NCBI RefSeq assembly: GCF_000011065.1
Contig: NC_004663.1
Coordinates: 124,001 to 188,000, forward strand
Length of the DNA: 64,000 nt
From: Bacteroides thetaiotaomicron VPI-5482
GTDB lineage: Bacteria; Bacteroidota; Bacteroidia; Bacteroidales; Bacteroidaceae
Reading direction: 5' to 3'
Each line of letters begins with the position of its first letter. The stretch's first letter is position 1. The position numbers and the translations under genes were made by a program. The notes under the pieces are model-generated. The model was not told the origin of the DNA, ran no database searches, and worked only from the letters and a program-made list of their open reading frames with translations. Shown here piece after piece: positions 43,345-53,406 of the stretch.

Positions 43345-45663
43345 TCACTCAACAAAGAAAGTGGTGGAGATGGTATTTCCTTCACCGTCTACTGCCGTCA
43401 GCGAATGTTTGCCGGCGGCGGGTTGCAGGGAGATTTTGTGAAAGTCCTGTGTCTGGGCTTGGTAGGTCTCGTCAAGATGCCAGAAAATGGTAGCATTAGG
43501 ATTGCTGTGCGCCAGTTCTACAGTCAGGAAACCTTTGCTGCCATCCAGTTGCTTGGGCAGTTTGATGCGTGCGTTCATCGGAGGATAGATAAATTGCATC
43601 GGCTGGAAAGTATCTTCTCCGCATCCGGCTTTGAAAGGAGGCAGCGGTTTATACTCCGGATGATGTTGTTTGTAATACCATTCCCATACGGGTGGCAGTG
43701 TGAACCAGCTTTTCTGAAGCGTAGGCTCCGTGTTGGCGCAATTTTCATAAATACGCTGGCTTTCATCGGCTGATAAAGTGACGAGGTGGTGATAGGGGCA
43801 TGCCTCTGTCCGCAGTCCTGCCGGTAAAACAAGAAGCGTGTCCGTTTCATCACAGAACCGTCCTTTCAGATGTCCCGATTTCCGGCAGACCTCTGCTTCG
43901 ACAAAGATGCCCGTAGGGCGTGTAAACCACGAAGAGGCGGGAAGCAGATTAAAAATATCGAATAGTACGGGACCCGCTGTCTGTGCACCCACCAGTCCGG
44001 GCTTTCCTTCTCCGGTGGCATTTCCTACCCATACGCCGACTGCATAGCGGGGCGTAACACCCACCGCCCAAGCATCCCGGAATCCGTAGCTTGTTCCGGT
44101 TTTCCATGCAATGGTCTGCATGGAAGGAATGGATTTCCAGTCAATCTCTTCGGGACGGTTGACTTCTTTCAAGGCATCGAATGTCTGCCATACGGCGCCT
44201 GGCTGAAAAGGATCGGTTGATTCTGTGATTCGGCTTGTCGGGAGCAACAGGCTGCAAGACCTTTGCGGCAGTTGCAACAAACTGCGTCCCATCATTGCAT
44301 ATGCGTTTGTTACATCCCATAAAGTGGCTTCCGCTCCTCCCAGAATAAGTGATAAACCATAGTGGGAAGAAGAACGGTTGATGGTTTTTAGCCCGATCTG
44401 TTGCAGGAAGCTATGAAACTTCGGGACTCCGTATCTTTGCAGCATCGTGACTGCGGGAATATTTAATGAACGCGCGAGAGCTTCCGAAGCGGGAACAGCT
44501 CCTTCGAACTGCATACTGAAATTCTGTGGCGTAAATCCGTTGATATTGACAGGTACGTCCGGCAGCAACATATCCGGCAGTAAACTTCCTTCCTGTAACA
44601 TCGCGTAATATAAGAAAGGTTTGAGAATACTGCCCGTACTTCTCGGAGCCTGAATGACGTCCACTTGATTTCCTCCCTGCTTTTGGTCGAAATGGACGTT
44701 GCCGCAGTATGCCACCACTTGATTGCTCGGAATGTCAATCACCAGAATGGCCAGATTACGAATATCACTTCGCCTGAATTCGTTGCTCCATCGTTCCGCC
44801 AGGTCTTCTATCTGAGTCTGAATGCCCTTGTTGATGGTCGAACGGGAGTATTCGCCGTTTCGTTCCTGATAGAACCGGCTGACCAGATACGGTGCGATCT
44901 GTGGGAGCGGATGAGGCTCATCGGGAAGTGGCTCGCTGATAGCCAGTTCGTAGGTAGACGAATCGATGGTTTTCTTTTCGAGAAGCTGTTTCAGCAGGCG
45001 GTTTCGCTTGTCAAGCAGCGTTTTTCGTCCTTTGGACAGATGAATCATGGCGGGCGCGTTGGGAAGAACGGCAAGCATGGCAGACTCCGCCCACGATAGG
45101 TCATCGGCAGAATGTCCGAAGTAGCGCCATGCGGCGGCATCCAGTCCCACTACATTTCCTCCGAAAGGGGCATGGGAGATATACATGGAAAGAATTTCTT
45201 CTTTGGAAGCGCGAAATTCCAGGCGGGTGGCCCAGATCATTTCAATCAGTTTCTCACGGAAGGTGCGCGATTCGTTCCGTGCCAGGCGGATGGTCTGCAT
45301 GGTCAGCGTACTGCCTCCGCTTACGATGCGTTTATTCTTCACATTCTGATAGAAAGCTCTTCCGATAGCGAACGGATTGACTCCCCAATGGTGATAGAAA
45401 TGTTTGTCTTCGAAAGTAATGAGGCATTCCTTGATCTTTTCCGGAGTCGTGTTTCGGGGAGGAAATCTCCATTGGCCGTCGGAGGCGATGCGTGCACCCA
45501 GCAGTTCCTCGTTCCGGTCCGTCACTACTGTGGAGTAGGGGACATGAAAAAGGTGGCGGGGAAGACAAAAGATATATCCTGTCACCAAAAAAGCAAGAAT
45601 ACAAAGTATTACTTTTTTGGTGACGGACAATCGTTTGAAGAAATTCAAGATTTTGCTTCCCAT
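43345..45663 (-). CDS. pbpC: Penicillin-binding protein 1C
   Basis: 772 aa, a bifunctional class A PBP of the PBP1C group that polymerises and crosslinks peptidoglycan in the periplasm. An N-terminal signal anchor (VILCILAFLVTGYIFCL) is followed by the GT51 domain (TFEDKHFYHHWGVNPFAI, GGSTLTMQTIRLARN). The transpeptidase domain has SILK as SxxK, SLN, and KTGTSYGFRDAW as the KTG box. A BiPBP_C domain ends the protein. It starts 45 bp after the alpha-2-macroglobulin gene. The pairing of these two genes is conserved in many Gram-negative bacteria. Confidence 0.95.
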   Translation of the reverse strand: MGSKILNFFKRLSVTKKVILCILAFLVTGYIFCLPRHLFHVPYSTVVTDRNEELLGARIASDGQWRFPPRNTTPEKIKECLITFEDKHFYHHWGVNPFAIGRAFYQNVKNKRIVSGGSTLTMQTIRLARNESRTFREKLIEMIWATRLEFRASKEEILSMYISHAPFGGNVVGLDAAAWRYFGHSADDLSWAESAMLAVLPNAPAMIHLSKGRKTLLDKRNRLLKQLLEKKTIDSSTYELAISEPLPDEPHPLPQIAPYLVSRFYQERNGEYSRSTINKGIQTQIEDLAERWSNEFRRSDIRNLAILVIDIPSNQVVAYCGNVHFDQKQGGNQVDVIQAPRSTGSILKPFLYYAMLQEGSLLPDMLLPDVPVNINGFTPQNFSMQFEGAVPASEALARSLNIPAVTMLQRYGVPKFHSFLQQIGLKTINRSSSHYGLSLILGGAEATLWDVTNAYAMMGRSLLQLPQRSCSLLLPTSRITESTDPFQPGAVWQTFDALKEVNRPEEIDWKSIPSMQTIAWKTGTSYGFRDAWAVGVTPRYAVGVWVGNATGEGKPGLVGAQTAGPVLFDIFNLLPASSWFTRPTGIFVEAEVCRKSGHLKGRFCDETDTLLVLPAGLRTEACPYHHLVTLSADESQRIYENCANTEPTLQKSWFTLPPVWEWYYKQHHPEYKPLPPFKAGCGEDTFQPMQFIYPPMNARIKLPKQLDGSKGFLTVELAHSNPNATIFWHLDETYQAQTQDFHKISLQPAAGKHSLTAVDGEGNTISTTFFVE

Positions 45664-45708
45664 GCACTTATGCTATCTGTCAATGCTGTCTTATTGTTCA
45701 GAGTCTTG

Positions 45709-48700
45709 TCAGCGGCTGACAGTCGTTCTTCCCGCTTTGGTGCGTGCCTGTACCGCTGCGTCGTACATAGCTTCGCACTGAATGGCCGGAAGAATAAAGT
45801 TACCTGCATAAGTTGCCTGCAACCTTACGGTAAATGTTTTCGATTCACCCCGTCGCAGGTCGAAATAAGTCAATACCCGGTCATCACGAATATCTTTATA
45901 GGTATACTTACCGGCTGAACTTTCCGGAACATTCGCCTCATTGGTACTGGAAGAGGACACTTCCGGAACAATCATCCGTTCATTATATATTTCCCATCCG
46001 GACGGTATGATATGCGTCAGTGCCAGATTGCTGTAATCGGAAGTACCGCTGATATTGGATAGGGTGACCGCAGACATAAAGTCCGTTCCCTGTCTGATGT
46101 CTTCCACGGAAAATCGGTGAACCTGCCCTATCTGTGTATTTCACATCCAGCCGGATATTATCGGCAATGGCTGGCAGCGTATCATTCAGCAATTGGGTAC
46201 GTGTAATCAGGTCTACACTCAATGCTCCTTTGCCCTTGTTCTTCACAGAGACTGTTCCCGATTTCGGAGAAGTAGCTATCTCCTTTTCAAATACGGCTTT
46301 AGCAGATTTCACGGCGGGCTGTTGCTTGCCGTTCCAGTTCCATGTGAAATCCAGTGTACCGGATAATTGCTCCGCAAGGCGTCCCATTGCCATCAGGGCA
46401 AAGGCGGTAGACTGCGTGCTGAACCAGTTTTCCTGTGCCAGATTCTGTGATACCTTCTTAGCCTGTTGCAACGCATCCCGATCCCGCTTCATCAGAATGA
46501 GCGTTTCCAGAATCATTGCTTCATCCCGGTCGGACGAACCGTAAATCAGGTTCATGGAAGAATAAGGAATGACGGTCGTTTCTGCGTTGTATACTAATTC
46601 TCCGGCAGGTTTCATCTTACCGGTCAGCGCATAGGCGGCTGCCAGTCTCCATTTGGCTTGGATGGAGAGTCCCGGCTGTTCCTTCATGCGGTTCATGGCT
46701 CCGTATTCCGGTGCACCGGCCAGTGCAAGGGTATAGAGGCGGAAGGCCTGCTGCAATTCCGATTGCCATATCTGCCAGTTGCTTGCTTCCTGCGGCATAC
46801 GCCAGTTTTGGGCGGCGGCACGCTGGAAGCGTTTCCATTTGTTCAGTACGTTCGGATGAACGGCATACCCTTTTTCTTGTGCCAGTGTCAGGAACATACC
46901 CGTGTAAGAAGTGATCCATTCGTCGGCGACGGCGTTGCCCGGCCAGTATACAAATCCGCCGTTGGGAAGCTGGCGGGCATATATCTGCCGGATAGCTTCC
47001 TGTACATTCGTCTTTATTTTCTCGGCCTCCTGTTCGTCCACCGCCTTGAACTGGGAGACGAATAAGAGAGGTAATGCTTTGGAAGTCAGTTGCTCTGTGC
47101 AATGATGCTGATAGTTGTATAAGAAGTCGAATCTACGGCTGATGTCTACCGACGGAATGCGGGAGACTTCCAGTTGCACCTGATTGTTAGCCGAAGAAGA
47201 ACCTGCCAGTGTGTATGACAGTTCGGCCTCCTGACCGGCTTCTATCCATTGGCTGTTGCGTAAGGTAACCACCGGATTCGGATTCCGGACTTCTATTTCG
47301 ATCGTTTCTTTTGTCTGCTGTCCGTTGCCGCTTGCCGTCAGGTGGATGGTTGCCTTTCCGGTTTTGCTGCCTGTTTTCAGAGTGAAGTATGCCAGTTGGT
47401 CACCCGGCTGGTCAAAAGTGAGTGACTGCTGGCGATTGCCCGTGATCTGTACGCCTGCGCCGGATGCTTCCAGCGATACGGTCACGTTCTTCACTTGGTT
47501 CTCCATAGCGAATACATTTACCGGAACGGTAATTTCTTCCTGCGTACTCAATACACGGGGCAGAGTAGACAACAGCATGAGCGGTGTCCGCACAAATGCA
47601 GTCTTTTCCGCATTTCCGTAAGCGCCGTCCTGTCCGGCAACTACCATCGCACGTACAGAACCCACATACATCGGAAGCTTCAACGTATGTGTCTGTTGCT
47701 TACCTTTTGCGAGATAGAAAGGACCGATGAATTTGACCACCGGTTTGAAACGGTTGGCTTTGGCATCTGCCGGTTTCAGCGAGGCATCTCCACCCGTGCT
47801 GAACAATGAACTGTAACGTCCGCCGGAAGCACCCAGCACATCGTCGTACATATCCCATGTACGGATGCCGAGAGCCTCGCGTGCATAAAACTCGTTCCAC
47901 GGGTCGGGCGTCTTGAAGTTAGTCAGATCGAGCAGACCGTCATCCACAATCGCCAGTGTATAAGTCATCGGTTTTCCGCTTTTCTCGCTGACAGTCACGT
48001 TAAAGTCAGTTTCCGGACGCAGCACTTCCGGCATCTTGATCTGCGGTTGCAGAATCGTCTGACGGTTGGTCACAAATACCGGAGCAATGCCGTACATACG
48101 GATCGGCAGATCATTGACTGTCTGCGCATGAGGCTGCAATAGGCTGATATGCAGATAAACATTCGGAGCCATTTCCGGTGTAATCTTGAAGGTGAGTTTC
48201 GTATCTCCCTGATCGGACACTTCGAGCCATTGCTGCTGCAAGACGGTCGAACCGTTTTCGAGGGATACCAGCGCACGTCCTCCGGCGGCTGCGGGAATGA
48301 TTGCCGTGGCTGTTTCTCCTATCTCATAAGAATCTTTGTCCAGTGAGAAAGCAAGCATCTTGATGCCGCTCGGGTCTGTCTTGTTCGAACGTCCGCGCCA
48401 GTCGGGCCAGTCGATGTAGACGGTTCCTCCGGTGGCGTGTCCGCTTTCACGGTCTTTCACGTACACCAGATAGCGTCCCCAATCCGGATAATTGATGCGG
48501 AACTTGAAGGAGGCTTTTCCTCCTGTGGTCTGCAGGTTACCACTGGCAACGGGAGTGATGGAACTGTTGTTGATATAGGTTCCGAAAGACTCTTCACCGT
48601 TTTCCCACCACCAGCTCCAGCTGATCCGGTAGATTTTATATTCCAGATTGGAACGGTTCACCGGCTGTCCCTGATCGTTGACCGTCACGATATCAAACAC

Positions 48701-51358
48701 ATGATCTTTGTCTGTTTCGATATACTTTCCTTTCGGCTGGTTCAGATTGATGCCCACATACGATGTGAACGGAGAGAAGGGAACAGTCTGCGAGTAGATG
48801 CTTGCATCTCCTCCCGGTTCGAAGACACGGGTGGTGAGCGTTGCATTCAGCATACCCGGAGCACCCGTTGCTACCGGAAGCTGTATGTTGACGCCTGCTC
48901 TTCCTTCCGCATCCAGTACCCCGTTGAACACATCCGCCCGGACGGTCGTAAAGTCCGTTGCCGGATTGTTGAACAGGTATTGTCCGTAGTTCTTGAACTG
49001 CGTATTGACTTTCGATAAGGACATTTCGACCTTTGCTTTCAGTCGCGATGCGGTGGCTCCCGTCAGCCATGAAGAAGTAAGCGGGGCATATACGTCTTTG
49101 CTCGAAGCCTGAAGGATGGTTGGCAAAGCCAGCGTAATCTTCAGACGGTTCGGCTTGATGGTTTCGATGCGCAGACTCTTGTGGAAAGCGGTTCCTCCTA
49201 CTTTCACGTAGGCATTCCATAATCCGGTGGGATCGTCGGCTTGCGTGGGCACGGCAAATGTATAGAATCCGTTTGTCCCCTGGGTAGAGATCATTTTGGT
49301 ATAGAACTGTCCTCTTGGATTGTAAATCTCCAATGCTACCGGATGTTTGTCCGGAATACGTTTCTCACGGTCTTCCAGCATGAAAGAAATATGCAGTGTA
49401 TCTCCCGGACGCCATACGCCTCTCTCGCCATAGATAAATCCTTTCAGACCTTTCTGAATGTCTTTTCCTCCCACATCGAACCGGCTGACCGACTGCTCCT
49501 CGCCATCGACCACGCGTACATACGCCTTTTGCTTGTCCGCTTCGGCCACCGCTATGAAAGGAACTCCCTTCGGAGTGATTTCTACCAGCCCTTCACCGTT
49601 CGTCTCTCCCTTTCCAATCGGCTGAAGCTGGAAGTTATAAATCGTCACTTGTGCTTTCGCTACCGGTTTCGTATCCAAAATGTTATTTACTGCAATCCAC
49701 AATTTATTCAGTGAATTACGTTTCACAATCATTCCCAGATTGGAGGCAAGGATATTGCAGGCGGCTATCCGGTCGGAATTCATATAGTAGGACGGATGGC
49801 AGGGGTTATCCCGTTCTGTCCATCGGTACTGACTCCAGTCCATCGGTACGCTGCCATTATAATAATAGTATGTTTCCGGAGTGTCCCATACTGCTTCATC
49901 GTCTTCCGACAATGTCTCTCCGCTGACTTTGGTCAGGTTGTCGGAAGACTTGTTGTCCGCAAACTGCATTTCCTTGTTTTCACTTCCCCCGCAAGGATAA
50001 GCGGAGTATTCCTGGCGGAACGAGAGGATGACACGGTAAATGGCTCCCGGCTCCTGATGAATCAATCCGGCAAGGTCTATCGAATAGTCTTCCCAGCGGT
50101 GCACATCTTTGGAAGAATCTTTCGCCAGCCACAATGTCTTCTTATAAACCAGTCTTCCCGAACGGCGCAATTCATTGGCTGAGGAGAGCGAGTTGTTCTG
50201 CATGAACATCAATACGTTGTTTTCGAAAATACGGATCACGCTCAAATCCACCGCATATAGATTGACGGCACGGAAGGGGATGATCAGACTTTTCGAATCG
50301 GGCAGGATAGCGGCGGAAGTAGCCATTTCTACCTGCGGTTTCAGGTTCAGTTCGCTGAATGAGATGGAGTGGGAAGTGCCCAGCGGTTTGTCCTGGCTGT
50401 TTCTTATTCCTTCATGGATATTCAGCGTCAGTTTGTTCAGTTTGCCGGTTTCGAAGTAAACGAATACTTTATTTTCTTTGATCTGGAAAATAGAGGAAGA
50501 AACTTCCGGAACGTCGATGAGTCCTTTCAAATCCTGTGTGTTGGATACAGGGTCGGAGAATATGATTTCAATTCCGTTTTCCGGTTGGTCGATGCGTACG
50601 GCGGACAGGAAGCGGAAACTGTTCTTTGCCGGGATCAGAATACTTTTGTTTTGGGTACGGTCGATGCCTGCCGGATTGCCTTTGGCGGTAATTTCCAGTT
50701 GGTAATCTTCCGCTTCTTTGATTATCTGACTGATGCTAAATGCGTATCGGGTCGGGTGATCTGTCTGGGTGATTTCAATCGGATAGCTTTTGTTCTTTTC
50801 GCTTCCGGCTGTGAGCATTTTCTCTACTTCCTCTTTTTTCACTACATCGCTGAAACGTATTTCACCCGTTACGGTCACTTGGTCGGGCTGGGTGGCTGTG
50901 ACGGTTATCGGATCGGTATGAATACTAAAGTTTCGTTCCTGCACGCGGAAGGAGAAGTTGAATTCTTCCAGCTTTTTGTCTACATCGACGAAATCTCCCA
51001 GGTGGAAGGTTCCTTCGTAAAAGGCACCTGGTTTCAGTGCCCCTTCTTCGGGGACAAATTCAATGGTATTGTTGCTGACCCAATACGTTTTTCCTTTCAA
51101 TGAAGGAGAGAAACTGAACGGATTGTCTTTCAGTTCCTGATTCAGGTCTACCATCGGCTGGTCCTGTGTCAGCTCTATGCGTATCGTTGAGTTTTGCGAA
51201 ATCACTCCTCCCGTATAAGCATTGACGTATGGAGCGTATTCGGCAGAAGGAATAATGTCTTTCTGATTACTTTTACAGGACGAAAATCCCGCAATTACTG
51301 TCAAAAGAATCAAGAATAGTCCGGCAGCAGCGCTGCATCTGGTTTTAATTTGTCCCAT
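45709..51358 (-). pseudogene. Bacterial alpha-2-macroglobulin (lipoprotein), frameshifted near the C-terminus
   Basis: The main frame (45983-51358) has a lipobox (LTVIAGFSSCKSNQKD), MG and bait-type domains, an A2M domain and the thioester motif in HHCTEQL (Cys1420). Near 46110-46113 the frame shifts. Dropping one base from the four-base run there joins TDRAGSPI to SVEDIRQGTDFMSAV, which is the normal family sequence down to 45709, about 1882 aa in all. As written, the last 120-130 residues (C-terminal receptor-like domain) are lost. Bacterial alpha-2-macroglobulins trap proteases in the periplasm and pair with PBP1C, as here. A homopolymer sequencing error is an equal possibility. Confidence 0.9.
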
Positions 51359-51385
51359 AGCGATGAGTTTTTATGATTCAACAAA

Positions 51386-51393
51386 CAAATATA
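51386..51393 (-). promoter_or_regulatory. Probable -7 box of the alpha-2-macroglobulin/pbpC operon
   Basis: The minus strand reads TATATTTG, 27 bp before the ATG at 51358. Confidence 0.55.
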
Positions 51394-51426
51394 CAGTTTT
51401 TATGGAAGATTTCTCTTAAATCTGCT

Positions 51427-51434
51427 TACTTTTG
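51427..51434 (+). promoter_or_regulatory. Probable -7 box of the FKBP gene
   Basis: TACTTTTG lies 20 bp before the ATG at 51455 and is divergent from the macroglobulin promoter. Confidence 0.55.
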
Positions 51435-51454
51435 TACATTCAAATCATGTATTT

Positions 51455-51856
51455 ATGGGAAGAAAGCAAGAATATAAAGAGACGAATTTGGAGTTCTTGA
51501 AAGAATTGTCATCGCAGGAAGGTGTTTATGCCTTGCCTTGCGGCATCTATTATAAGGTTTTGGAGACCGGTACGGGGACTGTTTTTCCTAATGTGCGGAG
51601 TATTGTTACCGTTCATTATAAAGGGAGTCTGATTAACGGTCGGGTGTTCGATAATTCTTATGAACGTAATTGTCCGGAAGCTTTCCGCCTCTGCGATGTA
51701 ATAGATGGTTGGCAACTGGCGCTCCAACGGATGCGTGCGGGAGATAAATGGATCATCTATATACCTTACACGATGGGATACGGAACCCGTGCATCCGGTC
51801 CGATTCCGGCTTTTTCGACATTGGTATTTGAGGTAGAGCTTTTGGGAGTTGCATAA
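51455..51856 (+). CDS. FKBP-type peptidyl-prolyl cis-trans isomerase
   Basis: 133 aa, a single FKBP domain without a signal peptide, so cytoplasmic. The core reads VHYKGSLINGRVFDNSY, VIDGWQLALQRMRAGDKW and YTMGYGTRASGPIPAFSTLVFEVELL, with the usual hydrophobic-pocket aromatics. It catalyses proline isomerisation in protein folding. The TlpA-like gene starts 15 bp downstream in the same operon. Confidence 0.94.
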   Translation: MGRKQEYKETNLEFLKELSSQEGVYALPCGIYYKVLETGTGTVFPNVRSIVTVHYKGSLINGRVFDNSYERNCPEAFRLCDVIDGWQLALQRMRAGDKWIIYIPYTMGYGTRASGPIPAFSTLVFEVELLGVA

Positions 51857-51871
51857 CTAACGAAGAAAGAT

Positions 51872-52429
51872 ATGAAAGTGGAAATAAGAAGCAAAGTGGT
51901 GATATTGCTATGTATCGTTCTGGCAGTTTTTTCTTCCTGTATCACGGACGATGATGATGATAGGGGAGACTTTGCTCTTGTTGCCGGTGACGCCCTTCCT
52001 CAGTTTTCGGTAGAGATGAGTGATGGGGGAGTGTTGAATACGCAGTCATTTAGCGGGAAGGTTGGAGTGATTGTCTTTTTTCATACGGATTGTCCGGATT
52101 GTCAGAAAGAACTTCCGGTTATTCAGAAAGTTTATGATACGTATAAAGAGAATCCGGATGTATTATTGTCTTGTATCAGCCGTTCGGAATCGGGCTCTGA
52201 AGTACAAGCCTATTGGGAAAAACATTCGTTTTCCTTGCCTTTTTCCGCTCAGAATGATGATGCTGTCTTTTCGCTTTTTGCTTCCCATACCATTCCCCGT
52301 ATATTGATAACAGACAAGGAGGGGATTATTCGTGCTGTATATACAGATGATCCTTTGGCGACCTATCAAGAATTGGCAAAAGATATCGATGCTGTCTTAA
52401 TCGATAAGTTGTCCGGGAATGAACGATAG
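51872..52429 (+). CDS. TlpA-like thioredoxin-fold lipoprotein
   Basis: 185 aa with a lipobox (VLAVFSSCITDDDDD) and an Asp-rich linker. The thioredoxin fold carries the redox motif in FFHTDCPDCQKELP (CPDC) and the cis-Pro in ASHTIPRILI. Such outer-leaflet or periplasmic lipoproteins reduce or isomerise disulfides. The partner FKBP gene suggests a shared role in protein folding, though the two act in different compartments. Confidence 0.9.
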   Translation: MKVEIRSKVVILLCIVLAVFSSCITDDDDDRGDFALVAGDALPQFSVEMSDGGVLNTQSFSGKVGVIVFFHTDCPDCQKELPVIQKVYDTYKENPDVLLSCISRSESGSEVQAYWEKHSFSLPFSAQNDDAVFSLFASHTIPRILITDKEGIIRAVYTDDPLATYQELAKDIDAVLIDKLSGNER

Positions 52430-52558
52430 CTCATTTGTTGCAAATCAACAGATGGTTTAATCTGGCTTTTTCTATTTTTAATGGTGCAAATAGTATACAT
52501 CTGTGTGAGTGCGAAAGAACAGATATACGGCACTGTCCACAATTTTGTGTAACTAATC

Positions 52559-52897
52559 TCATGTCTTTAGTAATGTTATGACTTCATTTCTAAGCTTTGG
52601 CAGATGATTAATAACCATGCTCCAAAGTATATCTACAGATAGACTATCATAGCCATGTATGATATAATTTCTGGCATCTACTATTTTACGAGAATTGGTT
52701 ATAGCTATATCCTTATCAACTTTTAGTATTCTATTCATAGCTTCACCAATGATTTCTATATTCCTTTCAACGGCTCGTCTAAGGCATAGGTTACTATAGA
52801 AGTCATCATAAACTTTAGGAGCATTGCCGAAGAAACCTTCCACTTCTTCAATGGCAGTTAGAATATCTTGCAAGTGTTTCTTTATTAAGTCATCCAT
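52559..52897 (-). CDS. hepT: HepT-like toxin (DUF86 RNase family)
   Basis: 112 aa. The HEPN signature Rx4HxY is present as RNYIIHGY (about residue 75-82), and the helical DUF86 pattern is clear (RRAVERNIEIIGEAMNRIL). In the MntA/HepT module, HepT is a HEPN ribonuclease neutralised by AMPylation by its partner. It overlaps the partner gene by 8 bp, which supports coupled expression. Confidence 0.93.
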   Translation of the reverse strand: MDDLIKKHLQDILTAIEEVEGFFGNAPKVYDDFYSNLCLRRAVERNIEIIGEAMNRILKVDKDIAITNSRKIVDARNYIIHGYDSLSVDILWSMVINHLPKLRNEVITLLKT

Positions 52898-53189
52898 AGA
52901 TTAAAGTTTTAGTTGCATCCACATTCTTCTTCAGATATGGATTCTTAATCGTTTGTTCTTCCAGTAAATCAACTTCTCTGCCAAACAGATTCTCTAAAGC
53001 ATATTTGAAATCAAAGTAATTATCAAAGTAATCACTTACTTCTGCTTTATTGAAATCTACTACTAAATCAATATCACTGTTGTCGTTAAAGCGATTTGTA
53101 AGGATAGAACCAAACACAAATAGCTTATGTACCTTATGTTTCTTGCATAAGTCTATAATCTTCTGGATATTGTTCTCTATTAGTTTCAT
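52890..53189 (-). CDS. mntA: MntA-like nucleotidyltransferase antitoxin
   Basis: 99 aa. The minimal nucleotidyltransferase motif GSx10DxD is present (FGSILTNRFNDNSDIDLVVDF, in parts). MntA-type enzymes transfer AMP onto the Tyr of HepT's active motif. The ATG at 53189 is chosen: a -7 box at 53210-53217 would begin the RNA near 53203, and GAAAGGAGA precedes this ATG. Together with hepT it is a type VII toxin-antitoxin pair. Confidence 0.93.
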   Translation of the reverse strand: MKLIENNIQKIIDLCKKHKVHKLFVFGSILTNRFNDNSDIDLVVDFNKAEVSDYFDNYFDFKYALENLFGREVDLLEEQTIKNPYLKKNVDATKTLIYG

Positions 53190-53209
53190 GTGGCTGTCTC
53201 CTTTCAATG

Positions 53210-53240
53210 CAAAGATAATGAATTAGTTTCTAATTAACAA
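53210..53240 (-). promoter_or_regulatory. Promoter of the mntA-hepT operon
   Basis: On the minus strand TTGT (53240-53237), a 19-bp spacer and TATCTTTG (53217-53210) match the Bacteroides consensus well. Confidence 0.65.
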
Positions 53241-53291
53241 TCTTGTTTATGGGGAAGTTGTCAGATTCAACCTTTTTACATTAACACTAAC

Positions 53292-53339
53292 ATGAGTTCA
53301 AATAGAGAAGCATGGACCAGTAGGCTATTTGGCGGATGA
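53292..53339 (+). pseudogene. Possible remnant of a gene start (NSS-type transporter-like N-terminus)
   Basis: ATG at 53292 opens 15 codons that begin MSSNREAWTSRL and then stop. This resembles the first residues of sodium:neurotransmitter-symporter proteins, which normally continue with a glycine-rich helix. Nothing more of such a gene follows. It may be the stump left by a deletion, or chance. Confidence 0.25.
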
Positions 53340-53406
53340 GATAAAGGAGACTGTAGTAACAGAGTATGTATATCATCCTGTAGATGTCACCCTATTCAAT
53401 ATACTA

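Noticed and set aside
45112..45918. Plus-strand frame of 268 codons
   Set aside because: It is antisense to pbpC and the end of the alpha-2-macroglobulin gene, whose motifs are unmistakable.
50369..51103. Plus-strand frame of 244 codons
   Set aside because: It lies antisense inside the alpha-2-macroglobulin gene; Phe/Val/Gly-rich shadow translation.
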